The position numbers and the translations under genes were made by a program. A model generated the notes under the pieces. That model was not told the origin of the DNA, did no database searches, and worked only from the letters and a program-made list of their open reading frames with translations. A DNA stretch of 64,000 nt from Saprospiraceae bacterium UBA1994. Its GTDB lineage: Bacteria > Bacteroidota > Bacteroidia > Chitinophagales > Saprospiraceae. This document shows positions 8,887 to 17,519 of this stretch, piece by piece (positions within the stretch are counted from its first letter, which is position 1; the number at the start of each line of letters is the position of its first letter). The stretch is from NCBI GenBank assembly GCA_002335865.1, contig DDCY01000027.1, positions 1-64,000 of the forward strand, given 5' to 3'.

Positions 8887-9291
8887 ATGATAGTAACAGA
8901 TCCAATAGCAGATTACCTGACAAGAATCAGAAATGCTCAAAAAGCGAGACACAGGACGGTAGACATTCCGGCTAGTAATCTTAAGAAGACATTAACTGAA
9001 ATTCTTTATGACCAAGGATACATCCTCAAATACAAATTTGATGATGAAGCTGGTCCTCAAGGAACTATTAAGATAGCGATTAAGTATGATCCGATTACAA
9101 GCGTACCAGTAATTAGAAAAATGGGACGTATTAGTAAGCCAGGTCTTAGAAAGTATGCTCCAGCGAGAGATCTTCCTCGTATTATCAATGGTCTTGGTAT
9201 AGCAGTTATATCAACATCTAAAGGTCTTATGACTGATAAGCAAGCACGAAGAGACAACGTAGGTGGTGAAGTACTTTGTTACGTTTACTAG
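8887..9291 (+). CDS. rpsH: 30S ribosomal protein S8
   Basis: Central-domain assembly protein; in Enterobacteria it is the translational repressor of the spc operon. It has 134 residues starting MIVTDPIADYLTRIRNAQKA, with the C-terminal signature STSKGLMTDKQARRDNVGGEVLCYVY. Confidence 0.97.
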   Translation: MIVTDPIADYLTRIRNAQKARHRTVDIPASNLKKTLTEILYDQGYILKYKFDDEAGPQGTIKIAIKYDPITSVPVIRKMGRISKPGLRKYAPARDLPRIINGLGIAVISTSKGLMTDKQARRDNVGGEVLCYVY

Positions 9292-9334
9292 ATCTAACTA
9301 TTATCAAATATTTTAATACTTAATCAAATAGGTT

Positions 9335-9889
9335 ATGTCAAGAATAGGAAAAGAGCCAATAGATATTGCCAGTGGAGTTACTGTAAAAGTATCACAAGGT
9401 AATTTAGTGACTGTAAAGGGACCAAAGGGTGAATTAACTCAGCAGGTTGATGCTGATATGATTATTGATATCCAGGAGGGTGTTCTTGAAGTAAAAAGGC
9501 CTACAGAACAAAAGAGACATAAGGCTATGCACGGTCTGTATAGATCTCTTATAGCTAATATGGTAGAAGGGGTTACTAATGGTTACAAAAAAGAGTTAGA
9601 GCTTGTAGGTGTGGGTTATAGAGCTGGTAATACAGGCAATTTACTTGAGTTGACTTTAGGTTATTCACACCCTATATATTTTTCTATTCCGGATGAGCTT
9701 AAGCTTACTACTGCTATGGAAAAAGGATCTAATCCTGCTGTGATTCTTGAAGGTATTGATAAACAACTGATCGGTGAGATAGCTTCTAAAATCAGAGAGC
9801 TTAGAAAGCCTGAACCATACAAAGGGAAGGGAGTTAGGTATAAAGGAGAAGAGGTTAGAAGAAAAGCTGGTAAGACTGCAGCTAGTTAA
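9335..9889 (+). CDS. rplF: 50S ribosomal protein L6
   Basis: Large-subunit protein near the GTPase-associated centre. It has 184 residues starting MSRIGKEPIDI, and the family signature PEPYKGKGVRYKGEEVRRKAGK lies near the end. It is followed by an unusually long gap of 123 bp before rplR. Confidence 0.97.
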   Translation: MSRIGKEPIDIASGVTVKVSQGNLVTVKGPKGELTQQVDADMIIDIQEGVLEVKRPTEQKRHKAMHGLYRSLIANMVEGVTNGYKKELELVGVGYRAGNTGNLLELTLGYSHPIYFSIPDELKLTTAMEKGSNPAVILEGIDKQLIGEIASKIRELRKPEPYKGKGVRYKGEEVRRKAGKTAAS

Positions 9890-9893
9890 TATA

Positions 9894-9928
9894 ATCGATA
9901 AACGAAGAGTAATTGCTAATTTATCGAT
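9894..9928 (+). promoter_or_regulatory. Inverted repeat in the rplF-rplR spacer
   Basis: ATCGATAAA (9894-9902) and TTTATCGAT (9920-9928) are perfect 9-bp reverse complements around 17 bases. No T-run follows, so it is not a terminator. It could fold in the mRNA as a regulatory or processing hairpin inside the spc operon. Confidence 0.4.
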
Positions 9929-10012
9929 AGCAGTATGACAACATCTAGATAAAGTTATTTAAGATTAAGTCAATTATTAATTATAATTTATATTCTATAA
10001 TATTCATATACT

Positions 10013-10357
10013 ATGAGTTCTAAAGTAGTCGGCAGAAAAAGGATACAAAGAAGAATCAGAAAGAAAATCAGTGGTACGCCAAGCAAGCCAAGATTGTCTG
10101 TCTTCAGAAGTAACAAAGAAATATACTGTCAATTAATAGATGATTTAAATGTGCAAACATTGGCATCGGCAACATCGAAAGGAGCTAATTTTGCAGGTAA
10201 TTCTGTAGAGGTAGCTAAAGAAGTAGGTAAGTTAATAGCAACTAATGCATCTTCAGCAGGTATAACAACTGTAGTGTTTGATAGAGGTGGTTATCTTTAC
10301 CACGGCAGAGTTAAATCACTGGCAGAGGGTGCCAGAGAAGGTGGATTAAAATTCTAA
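10013..10357 (+). CDS. rplR: 50S ribosomal protein L18
   Basis: Binds 5S rRNA together with L5. It has 114 residues, with the conserved GTPSKPRLSVFRSNKEIYCQLIDD segment and the terminal FDRGGYLYHGRVKSLAEGAREGGLKF. The ATG at 10013 follows a very AT-rich 80-bp leader. Confidence 0.96.
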   Translation: MSSKVVGRKRIQRRIRKKISGTPSKPRLSVFRSNKEIYCQLIDDLNVQTLASATSKGANFAGNSVEVAKEVGKLIATNASSAGITTVVFDRGGYLYHGRVKSLAEGAREGGLKF

Positions 10358-10370
10358 AATTAATATAGTA

Positions 10371-10886
10371 ATGGCAAAGAGACAAGATAGATCAAACGCG
10401 CCTGAATCAGATATTAAGGAAAAATTAGTATCTCTTAATCGTGTAACTAAAGTAAATAAAGGTGGACGTACCTTTAGTTTCTCAGCAATAGCCGTAGTTG
10501 GTGATGGAAAAGGTAAAGTGGGGCATGGGCTAGGTAAAGCTAGGGATGTAGCAGAATCTATTTCAAAGGCAGTTGATGATGCTAAGAAAAACATGATAAC
10601 AGTTCCCCTACTTCATGGTACTATACCTCACGAGCAGAAAGGTAAATATGGTGCTGGAAAAGTCCTTATTAAGCCGGCTGCAGATGGAACAGGTGTAATT
10701 GCTGGTGGAGCAATGAGAGCGGTATTAGAGATTGCAGGTATTCATAACGTACTAGCAAAATCACAGGGATCTTCTAATCCTCACAATGTTGTAAAAGCAA
10801 CTATGGATGCATTATCTAGGTTAAGAAATGCACAAACAGTAGCTAAGCAAAGAGGGGTATCTCTTAAAAAAGTATACGAAGGATAG
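10371..10886 (+). CDS. rpsE: 30S ribosomal protein S5
   Basis: Fidelity protein at the mRNA entry channel. It has 171 residues. The double-stranded RNA-binding domain is marked by LVSLNRVTKVNKGGRTFSFSA and VGDGKGKVGHGLGKARDV; the ribosomal-ambiguity region GSSNPHNVVKATMDAL is intact. Confidence 0.97.
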   Translation: MAKRQDRSNAPESDIKEKLVSLNRVTKVNKGGRTFSFSAIAVVGDGKGKVGHGLGKARDVAESISKAVDDAKKNMITVPLLHGTIPHEQKGKYGAGKVLIKPAADGTGVIAGGAMRAVLEIAGIHNVLAKSQGSSNPHNVVKATMDALSRLRNAQTVAKQRGVSLKKVYEG

Positions 10887-10902
10887 TAAAAGCTATATAA
10901 CA

Positions 10903-11082
10903 ATGGATAAAGTAAAAATCAAGCAGATCAAGTCTTCAATAGACAGATCTAAAAAACAAAAAGATACTCTTATCGCATTAGGCCTAAGAGGTATTAATAA
11001 AACTGTGGAAAAGGAAGTAACTCCACAGATACAAGGGATGATCAATAAGATTGCTCACCTTGTAATAGTAGAACAAGCTTAA
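10903..11082 (+). CDS. rpmD: 50S ribosomal protein L30
   Basis: Small large-subunit protein of 59 residues starting MDKVKIKQIKSSIDRSKKQ, with the family core TLIALGLRGINKTVEKEVTPQI and ending HLVIVEQA. It lies 16 bp after rpsE and 24 bp before rplO, exactly where rpmD belongs. Confidence 0.95.
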   Translation: MDKVKIKQIKSSIDRSKKQKDTLIALGLRGINKTVEKEVTPQIQGMINKIAHLVIVEQA

Positions 11083-11106
11083 TATATATTAAAAAGTATA
11101 GCAATA

Positions 11107-11553
11107 ATGGAATTACATAATCTTAAGCCAGCAAAAGGATCAACTCACTCAGAAAAGAGACTAGGTCGAGGGCAAGCTTCAGGTACAGGTGGTACAGCAG
11201 GAAGAGGTCATAACGGTGCTAAATCTAGAAGTGGATATAGTAGTAAAAGGGCTTTCGAAGGTGGTCAGATGCCATTACAGATGAGACTTCCTAAAAGGGG
11301 TTTCAAAAGTCCAAACAGAATAGAATATGTTGCTATAAATGTAAGTAAGCTTCAGGCAATCGCTGAAAAATTAGGTCTTAGTGATATTAATGCTGAAGTA
11401 CTTTGTAAAAATGGATACATCAAGAAAACTGAAGTGTTCAAAGTACTAGGTAGTGGAGATATTACTATGAAAGTTTCTGTAACTGCCAATGCAGTATCTG
11501 AAACTGCTAAGTCGAAAATAGAAGCCCAAGGTGGTAGTGTGAATCTTGTATAA
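11107..11553 (+). CDS. rplO: 50S ribosomal protein L15
   Basis: Late-assembly large-subunit protein. It has 148 residues starting MELHNLKPAKGSTHSEKRLGRG, with the glycine-rich GRGQASGTGGTAGRGHNG segment and the conserved GGQMPLQMRLPKRGFK. Nine bases separate it from secY. Confidence 0.97.
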   Translation: MELHNLKPAKGSTHSEKRLGRGQASGTGGTAGRGHNGAKSRSGYSSKRAFEGGQMPLQMRLPKRGFKSPNRIEYVAINVSKLQAIAEKLGLSDINAEVLCKNGYIKKTEVFKVLGSGDITMKVSVTANAVSETAKSKIEAQGGSVNLV

Positions 11554-11562
11554 TAATACGCA

Positions 11563-12921
11563 ATGAAATTTATAGATACTCTAAAGAATATATGGAGCAT
11601 AGCAGAGCTTAAAGATAAGATTCTGTTTACTGTCCTTATATTAGCAATATATCGATTCGGATCATTTGTAACACTTCCTGGTGTTGTGCCAAAGGCTTTA
11701 GAAGCTTCAGCAGCTTCAGGTGAGGGGATTTTGGGATTGATAAATGCTTTTACAGGAGGAGCTTTTAATCAAGGTTCTGTATTCGCGTTGGGTATTATGC
11801 CTTATATTACTGCGTCGATTATTATTCAATTATTAGGTTTTGCAGTTCCTTATTTCCAGAGACTTCAATCAAGAGAAGGTGAATCGGGCAGAAAGAAGAT
11901 TACGCAAATTACTAGATTACTTACTGTATTTATTACATTAGTTCAAGGTGGTGGATATCTGGCATACATAAAAAGTATGGGTGCTATTTCCCCTAATGTA
12001 AGTGAAAGTGCATTTTGGCTATCAAATATTATCATTCTTTCCACGGGCACTATATTTGCCATGTGGTTAGGTGAAAAGATTACTGATAAAGGAATCGGCA
12101 ACGGTATATCGTTGTTGATTATGATAGGTATTATCGCCACGCTTCCATTCTCATTTTTTGCGGAAGTAAAGACGCAGCTTGCGCAGTCAGGATTCTTAAT
12201 TCTTTTAGTTGAGTTTGTAGCTTTATTCTTTGTGGTTCTTGCAACTGTTCTTATAGTTCAAGGAGTAAGAAAAATACCTATTCAATTTGCGAAACGTATG
12301 GTAGGTAGATCTAATGACGATGTTCCTTCAGCAGGAGCTAGAGATTATATTCCTTTAAAAGTAAATGCGTCAGGTGTGATGCCAATTATCTTTGCTCAGG
12401 CAATAATGTTTTTACCCCCCATGTTAGGAGGTCTAGTCATAGGTCAACAGGAGGCACCAAGTTCTTTTTTAATGTCTCTTCAAGATTGGAAGTCGCCAAT
12501 TTATAACATTATATTTTTCGTGCTAGTTGTTATTTTTACTTACGTTTATACTGCACTGATAGTGAATCCTCAGCAGTATGCTGAACATTTAAAGAGACAA
12601 AATTCTTTCATTCCAGGAATTAAGCCTGGAACAGATACACAAGAATATATTGATTCATTAACAACAAGAGTAACGTTGCCCGGCTCTATTTTCTTAGGGC
12701 TGATAGCAATCTTGCCTGGTATTATAGCCAATATGGGTGTTAATGATGGTTTTGCATTGTTTTTTGGTGGTACCTCACTACTTATCTTAGTTGCAGTTGT
12801 ATTAGATACACTACAACAAATCGAATCATATCTTTTAATGAGAAAGTACGATGGTCTTACTAAGACAGGTAAACTCAAGGGAAGAGGAGGAAACGGAATG
12901 CAGATTGGTGCGAGCATGTAA
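11563..12921 (+). CDS. secY: Preprotein translocase channel SecY
   Basis: Central pore subunit of the inner-membrane Sec translocon. It has 452 residues with about ten hydrophobic segments. Family landmarks are YRFGSFVTLPGV in TM1, the plug region around GGAFNQGSVFALGIMPYITASII, and the cytoplasmic loops carrying RKIPIQFAKRM and PGIKPGTDTQEYID. Encoded between rplO and map, so export capacity is produced with ribosomes. Confidence 0.98.
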   Translation: MKFIDTLKNIWSIAELKDKILFTVLILAIYRFGSFVTLPGVVPKALEASAASGEGILGLINAFTGGAFNQGSVFALGIMPYITASIIIQLLGFAVPYFQRLQSREGESGRKKITQITRLLTVFITLVQGGGYLAYIKSMGAISPNVSESAFWLSNIIILSTGTIFAMWLGEKITDKGIGNGISLLIMIGIIATLPFSFFAEVKTQLAQSGFLILLVEFVALFFVVLATVLIVQGVRKIPIQFAKRMVGRSNDDVPSAGARDYIPLKVNASGVMPIIFAQAIMFLPPMLGGLVIGQQEAPSSFLMSLQDWKSPIYNIIFFVLVVIFTYVYTALIVNPQQYAEHLKRQNSFIPGIKPGTDTQEYIDSLTTRVTLPGSIFLGLIAILPGIIANMGVNDGFALFFGGTSLLILVAVVLDTLQQIESYLLMRKYDGLTKTGKLKGRGGNGMQIGASM

Positions 12922-12935
12922 ACATATCATTCTAG

Positions 12936-13736
12936 ATGATATACTATAAAACTGATGATGAAATAGAGTTAATGAGAATGAGTTGTACCCTTCTCAGTAA
13001 GACTTTGGCTCATGTAGCATCTCTTCTGAAGCCGGGGATAACTGGATTGGAAGTGGATAGGGCAGCAGAGGTTTTTATTAGAGATCACGATGGTGCAATT
13101 CCAGGTTTCAAAGGGCTATACGGGTTTCCAGGTACGTTATGTATTTCCACTAATGCAGCAGTTGTACACGGTATACCTACAAATAGAGAGTTTGAAGAAG
13201 ATGATATAGTGTCTATTGATTGTGGTGTATTAATGAATGAGTTTTATGGAGATTCAGCTTACACCTTTGCTTTCAATGGAATTAGTGATGAGATAGAGAA
13301 ATTACTCTCTGTAACAAAGAAAGCACTTTATCTCGGCATAGATCAGGCTAGAGTAGGAAATAGAGTAGGGGATATTGGTTACTCAATACAGGATTTTGCA
13401 GAGAAACAACATGGGTTTGGTGTTGTACGTGATTTGGTCGGACATGGATTGGGTAAAGATCTTCATGAGTCACCAGAAGTTCCTAATTACGGTAAACGTG
13501 GAAGGGGAGTACAACTAAAAGATGGACTAGTCATAGCAATAGAGCCAATGATAAATCTAGGAAATAAAGCAGTAAAGAAGGCACCGGATGGTACAATACT
13601 ATCGAAGGATAATATGCCATCTGCGCACTATGAGCATACAATAGCTGTAAGGACTGACGGGCCGGATATATTATCTAATCATGAGTGGGTTGAAGAGGAG
13701 ATTAAAAAGAACTCAGAAATTAGGCAAATTGAATAA
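12936..13736 (+). CDS. map: Type I methionine aminopeptidase
   Basis: Cytosolic metalloenzyme that removes the initiator Met from nascent proteins. It has 266 residues. The active-site His of AAVVHGIPTN and metal ligands in VSIDCGVLMNEFYGDSA (two Asp), GHGLGKDLHESP (His), AIEPMI (Glu) and a final Glu in YEHTIAV fit the family. It lies 14 bp after secY. Confidence 0.97.
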   Translation: MIYYKTDDEIELMRMSCTLLSKTLAHVASLLKPGITGLEVDRAAEVFIRDHDGAIPGFKGLYGFPGTLCISTNAAVVHGIPTNREFEEDDIVSIDCGVLMNEFYGDSAYTFAFNGISDEIEKLLSVTKKALYLGIDQARVGNRVGDIGYSIQDFAEKQHGFGVVRDLVGHGLGKDLHESPEVPNYGKRGRGVQLKDGLVIAIEPMINLGNKAVKKAPDGTILSKDNMPSAHYEHTIAVRTDGPDILSNHEWVEEEIKKNSEIRQIE

Positions 13737-13768
13737 ATATTTAGATATTCGCACTCCGAAATGAAAAT

Positions 13769-13987
13769 ATGGCTAAGCAGGACCTTATAAAGCAAGATGG
13801 AATCATTGAAGAAGCGTTGTCTAATGCTATGTTCAGAGTTCGTCTTGAAAATGATCATCTCATCGTAGCGACAATTAGTGGTAAGATGAGGATGCACTAT
13901 ATACGTATCATGCCAGGGGATAAAGTAGCTGTGGAGATGTCTCCATATGATCTTACCCGGGGTAGAATAACATATAGGTACAAATAG
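13769..13987 (+). CDS. infA: Translation initiation factor IF-1
   Basis: OB-fold protein blocking the A site during initiation. It has 72 residues starting MAKQDLIKQDGIIEEALSNAMFRV, with the conserved GKMRMHYIRIMPGDKVAVEMSPYDLTRGRITYR. Placed between map and rpmJ. Confidence 0.97.
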   Translation: MAKQDLIKQDGIIEEALSNAMFRVRLENDHLIVATISGKMRMHYIRIMPGDKVAVEMSPYDLTRGRITYRYK

Positions 13988-14022
13988 GGTATTATATATA
14001 GCACTTAATAAATGCAACGACA

Positions 14023-14139
14023 ATGAAAGTAAGAGCATCAATCAAAAAGAGGTCGGCTGACTGTAAGATCGTAAGACGTAACGGTAAGCTTTACATTATT
14101 AACAAAAAAAACCCTAGGTTTAAGCAAAGACAAGGGTAA
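14023..14139 (+). CDS. rpmJ: 50S ribosomal protein L36 (zinc-free form)
   Basis: Tiny 38-residue large-subunit protein starting MKVRASIKKRSADCKIVRRNG and ending FKQRQG. The zinc form has three Cys and one His; here only one Cys (residue 14) remains, so it cannot form the usual zinc ribbon. Located between infA and rpsM. Confidence 0.95.
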   Translation: MKVRASIKKRSADCKIVRRNGKLYIINKKNPRFKQRQG

Positions 14140-14158
14140 TTAATTAATTGTATCAACT

Positions 14159-14536
14159 ATGGCAAGGATTGCTGGGGTAGATTTACCGCGAAATAAGAGA
14201 GGTATAATAGGTTTAACTTACATCTATGGTGTAGGAAGCACTAGGTCTGCAGAACTACTTGATAGAGCTGGGATTGAACATAATACCAAAGTTCAGGACT
14301 GGACTGATGAAAATATTAAGTTCATAACGAAGCTTTTACAAGATGAGTACACTGTTGAGGGTGAACTACGAAGTGAAGTACAGTTGAATATCAAACGTCT
14401 GATGGATATTGGATGTTACAGAGGTCTTAGACACAGAAAGGGTCTTCCTTTAAGAGGGCAGCGTACTAAAACTAACGCTCGTACACGAAAAGGTAAGAAG
14501 AAGACTGTTGCGAACAAAAAGAAAGTTACTAAATAA
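14159..14536 (+). CDS. rpsM: 30S ribosomal protein S13
   Basis: Head protein contacting P-site tRNA and L5. It has 125 residues starting MARIAGVDLPRNKRGIIGLTYIYG, with the signature RGLRHRKGLPLRGQRTKTNARTRKGKKK. The basic tail KKTVANKKKVTK contacts tRNA. Confidence 0.97.
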   Translation: MARIAGVDLPRNKRGIIGLTYIYGVGSTRSAELLDRAGIEHNTKVQDWTDENIKFITKLLQDEYTVEGELRSEVQLNIKRLMDIGCYRGLRHRKGLPLRGQRTKTNARTRKGKKKTVANKKKVTK

Positions 14537-14545
14537 TAGATAGTC

Positions 14546-14929
14546 ATGGCAAAAGCAAAAGCAAAAAAGCGTAATGTAGCCGTTGCGAGTGAAGGTCTTG
14601 TTTATATACAAGCTACTTTCAATAATATTATTATCTCTTTGACTAATAAGCAAGGTCAAGTTATTTCATGGGCTTCAGCTGGCAAAGCTGGATTTCGAGG
14701 AAGTAAGAAAAATACTCCATATGCTGCTCAAATTGCAGCAACAGATGCTGCTCAAACAGCCTACGACGCTGGAATGAGATCTTGTGAAGTTTATGTGAAA
14801 GGACCAGGAGCTGGTCGTGAATCTGCAATCAGAGCAGTGGATGGTGTGGGTATCAAAGTAACTAAAATCAGAGATATCACCCCTGTTCCGCACAATGGAT
14901 GTAGACCTCCAAAGAAAAGAAGAGTATAA
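14546..14929 (+). CDS. rpsK: 30S ribosomal protein S11
   Basis: Platform protein of the small subunit. It has 127 residues with the core VYIQATFNNIIISLTNKQGQV and a C-terminus VPHNGCRPPKKRRV. Nine bases after rpsM. Confidence 0.97.
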   Translation: MAKAKAKKRNVAVASEGLVYIQATFNNIIISLTNKQGQVISWASAGKAGFRGSKKNTPYAAQIAATDAAQTAYDAGMRSCEVYVKGPGAGRESAIRAVDGVGIKVTKIRDITPVPHNGCRPPKKRRV

Positions 14930-14973
14930 TTTAGATTCAGTACATTATTATTACTACTACAACTGAGAATTAA

Positions 14974-15585
14974 ATGGCACGATATACCGGACCAAAAACA
15001 AAGAAATCTAGAGCATTTGGAGAGGCAATCTTCGGAAATGACAGAGCTTTTGAGAAACGAAAATACCCACCTGGACAACATGGAAATGGTAGGAGGAGGA
15101 AGCAAAAATCTGACTACGGGCTCCAGTTAATGGAGAAGCAAAAAGCTAAATATACTTACGGACTTCTTGAAAGACAGTTTCGTAATTTATACAAGGCAGC
15201 TAATGGCAAGTCTGGGGTGACAGGAGAAATTCTTTTTCAATTCTTAGAGGCTAGATTAGACAATACTGTCTTTAGGTTAGGTCTTTCACCTACTAGAAGC
15301 GGTGCACGTCAATTGGTTGCGCACAAGCACATTATGGTAAATGGGGTACTTACAAATATACCTTCGTGTCAATTAAGACCGGGTGACGTAGTCACTATAA
15401 GAAATAAATCAAAAAATCTTGAGGTAATAATCAATAGTATATCATCTAAGGGAGATGTAAGAAACTTTGGTTGGCTAGAGTGGAACAACGCAAGAGGTGA
15501 AGGAACTTTCCTCGCATATCCTGAAAGGGACGCAATTCCGGAAAAGATCAATGAGCAACTTATTGTAGAATTGTACTCTAAGTAG
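14974..15585 (+). CDS. rpsD: 30S ribosomal protein S4
   Basis: Primary 16S rRNA binder at the mRNA entrance; in E. coli it represses the alpha operon. It has 203 residues. The S4 RNA-binding domain is marked by LEARLDNTVFRLGLSPTRSGARQLVAHKHIMVNG. It is followed by a terminator-like hairpin before rpoA. Confidence 0.97.
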   Translation: MARYTGPKTKKSRAFGEAIFGNDRAFEKRKYPPGQHGNGRRRKQKSDYGLQLMEKQKAKYTYGLLERQFRNLYKAANGKSGVTGEILFQFLEARLDNTVFRLGLSPTRSGARQLVAHKHIMVNGVLTNIPSCQLRPGDVVTIRNKSKNLEVIINSISSKGDVRNFGWLEWNNARGEGTFLAYPERDAIPEKINEQLIVELYSK

Positions 15586-15602
15586 TAAGATTATTAGCAG
15601 AA

Positions 15603-15633
15603 GGCTGCCCAATTTCTTGGGTAGCCCTTTTCT
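15603..15633 (+). terminator. Intrinsic terminator-like hairpin between rpsD and rpoA
   Basis: GGCTGCCCAA and TTGGGTAGCC (15603-15612 and 15617-15626) pair over 10 bp with one G-U, closing a TTTC loop, followed by CTTTTCTT. It has the look of a rho-independent terminator but lies inside the alpha operon, where read-through to rpoA would be expected. Confidence 0.7.
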
Positions 15634-15691
15634 TCGTTTAGTCTTCTTTATTTCAAAAAAACTTTTTTCAGCATAGCATAACTACAAATTT

Positions 15692-16690
15692 ATGAGCATT
15701 TTAAACTTTCAAAGACCAGAGAAAATTATCCTTCAAAAATCGGATGACTTTAATGGTACATTTGAGTTCAAACCTCTAGAGCCTGGCTTTGGTCAGACTA
15801 TAGGTAATTCATTAAGAAGAGTTTTACTTTCTTCTCTTGAAGGTTACGCTATATCTGCAATTAGAATAGCAGGTGTGGATCATGAATTTGCTACAATTAA
15901 GGGGGTGGTTCAGGATATGGTAGACATTATTCTAAATCTTAAGCAAATAAGGCTCAAAGCTTTGGTTGAAACTGAAGAGGACTCAGAAGACAAAGTTTAC
16001 TTAACAATAAGTGGTAAAGAAGCATTTGTTGCAGGAGATATTGAAGATCAAACTACAGTATTCAAAATAATGAATCCTGAATTAGTAATTTGTGATATGG
16101 AACCTTCAGTAAATCTAGAAATAGAGCTTACCATATCAAAAGGTCGTGGATATGTTCCAGCAGAGGAGAATCTTCCTAAGGATGCACCAATTGGTGTAAT
16201 ACCAGTGGATGCTGTTTATACACCAATCAAAAGAGTATCTTATAAAGTAGAAAATACAAGAGTAGGGCAGAGAACCGATTATGAAAAACTTATGGTTGAT
16301 GTACAGACTGATGGTACTATACATCCTGAAGAAGCAGTAAAGGAAGCATCAAGAATTCTTATACAACACTTAATGCTGATCACGGATGAAAATATAACGT
16401 TTGATGATGCATCTAGTCGGGAAGATAATATCGTAGACGAGCACATTCTACACATGAGAAAGCTTCTTAAGACTTCATTAGAAGATCTAGATTTGTCTGT
16501 AAGGGCATACAACTGTCTCAAGGCAGCTAAGATCAACTCTTTAGGAGAAATGGTTAGATATGATACTCATGAATTACTTAAGTTCAGAAACTTTGGAAAG
16601 AAGTCATTAGTTGAGATCGAAGAATTACTCCAGATCAAAGGTCTTACTTTCGGAATGGACTTATCAAAGTATAAGTTAGACGAAGAGTAA
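15692..16690 (+). CDS. rpoA: RNA polymerase alpha subunit
   Basis: Scaffold for polymerase assembly and target of activators. It has 332 residues. The N-terminal domain includes EPGFGQTIGNSLRRVLLSSLEGYA; the C-terminal domain (about 250-325) includes LSVRAYNCLKAAKINSLGEM and FRNFGKKSLVEIEELL, the DNA- and activator-contacting helix-hairpin-helix. It is separated from rpsD by a terminator-like hairpin and followed by rplQ. Confidence 0.98.
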   Translation: MSILNFQRPEKIILQKSDDFNGTFEFKPLEPGFGQTIGNSLRRVLLSSLEGYAISAIRIAGVDHEFATIKGVVQDMVDIILNLKQIRLKALVETEEDSEDKVYLTISGKEAFVAGDIEDQTTVFKIMNPELVICDMEPSVNLEIELTISKGRGYVPAEENLPKDAPIGVIPVDAVYTPIKRVSYKVENTRVGQRTDYEKLMVDVQTDGTIHPEEAVKEASRILIQHLMLITDENITFDDASSREDNIVDEHILHMRKLLKTSLEDLDLSVRAYNCLKAAKINSLGEMVRYDTHELLKFRNFGKKSLVEIEELLQIKGLTFGMDLSKYKLDEE

Positions 16691-16830
16691 ACTTAAAAGA
16701 TAATCGCACGACTCAAGTTTAGGCTTGGATAGTATTTACATTTATGAAATACAGGTATATACTGCGAGACTCAATTGACCAGGTCGTATAGTCAAGAATC
16801 TCAACGTGATATCAACAAAACGTAATCTCC

Positions 16831-17316
16831 ATGAGGCACGGAAAAAAACACAATCACTTAGGTAGACAAAGAGGGCACAGAGTTGCTTTATTAAGAAACT
16901 TATCTATCTCTTTAGTAGAGTACAAAAGAATCAATACCACTGTTGCTAAAGCAAAAGCACTAAGAGTATTTCTAGAACCTCTTATTACTAAATCTAAGAC
17001 GAACAGTACTCACTCAAGAAGAACTGTATTTAGTAATCTTCAGAATAAAGAAGCAGTAAAAGAACTGTTTGAAAATATATCTGTAAAAGTTGCTGATAGA
17101 CCAGGAGGTTACCTCAGAATCGTAAGAACTGGAGTACGAAAAGGTGATGGAGCCGAAACAGCAATGATCGAGTTCGTGGATTACAATGAAGCATACTCAG
17201 CAGGATCTATTTCAGGTGCTAAGAAGTCTAGGAGAAGTAGAAGAGGCAAGAAAAGTGGAGCAGCAGCAGCAGCAGCAGCAGTAACGCCTGATAAGCAATC
17301 TAATGAAGAAGAATAG
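16831..17316 (+). CDS. rplQ: 50S ribosomal protein L17 with an Ala-rich acidic tail
   Basis: Large-subunit protein near the exit tunnel. It has 161 residues; the family core of about 115 residues starts MRHGKKHNHLGRQRGHRVALLRNL and ends around EFVDYNEAYS. Beyond it is a tail with a basic patch (KKSRRSRRGKK), seven alanines encoded by seven GCA codons, and a Glu-rich end. Tails of this kind are known in Bacteroidota L17. Last gene of the ribosomal block, with a strong terminator 23 bp downstream. Confidence 0.96.
   Translation: MRHGKKHNHLGRQRGHRVALLRNLSISLVEYKRINTTVAKAKALRVFLEPLITKSKTNSTHSRRTVFSNLQNKEAVKELFENISVKVADRPGGYLRIVRTGVRKGDGAETAMIEFVDYNEAYSAGSISGAKKSRRSRRGKKSGAAAAAAAVTPDKQSNEEE
17260..17280 (+). 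repeat. (GCA)7 trinucleotide repeat in rplQ
   Basis: Seven uninterrupted GCA codons encode Ala 144-150 of L17. Length changes would stay in frame, altering only the tail. Confidence 0.9.
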
Positions 17317-17338
17317 TCATAATGGACTAATGAGAAAG

Positions 17339-17374
17339 AAGAGCATATTCAGTATTGGATATGCTCTTTTTTTA
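17339..17374 (+). terminator. Intrinsic terminator of the ribosomal superoperon
   Basis: AAGAGCATAT pairs with ATATGCTCTT across a short loop and runs into seven or more T residues. It lies 23 bp after the rplQ stop codon. Confidence 0.88.
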
Positions 17375-17479
17375 TTCATGTATGTCTGTGGATATGAAAA
17401 ATTCTATTTTATCGAAGTACATATAAAAATTGATTATAAAAATTTTAATATGTAACTCTTTCCTTTAAGGTTAGTTGCA

Positions 17480-17487
17480 TATTTTTG
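17480..17487 (+). promoter_or_regulatory. -7 element of the carA promoter
   Basis: TATTTTTG at 17480-17487 matches TAnnTTTG and lies 32 bp before the chosen carA start. No clear -33 TTG is seen. It sits inside the longer open frame, supporting the downstream ATG as the true start. Confidence 0.5.
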
Positions 17488-17519
17488 TTACAATTTATAA
17501 CACTATATTTATTAGCTCT

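Noticed and set aside
12570..12917. 115-codon antisense frame in secY
   Set aside because: Overlaps the best-conserved C-terminal half of SecY and has no recognisable domain.
16729..16752. Bulged hairpin GTATTT/AAATAC in the rpoA-rplQ spacer
   Set aside because: Short AT stem with bulge; too weak for a leader claim.
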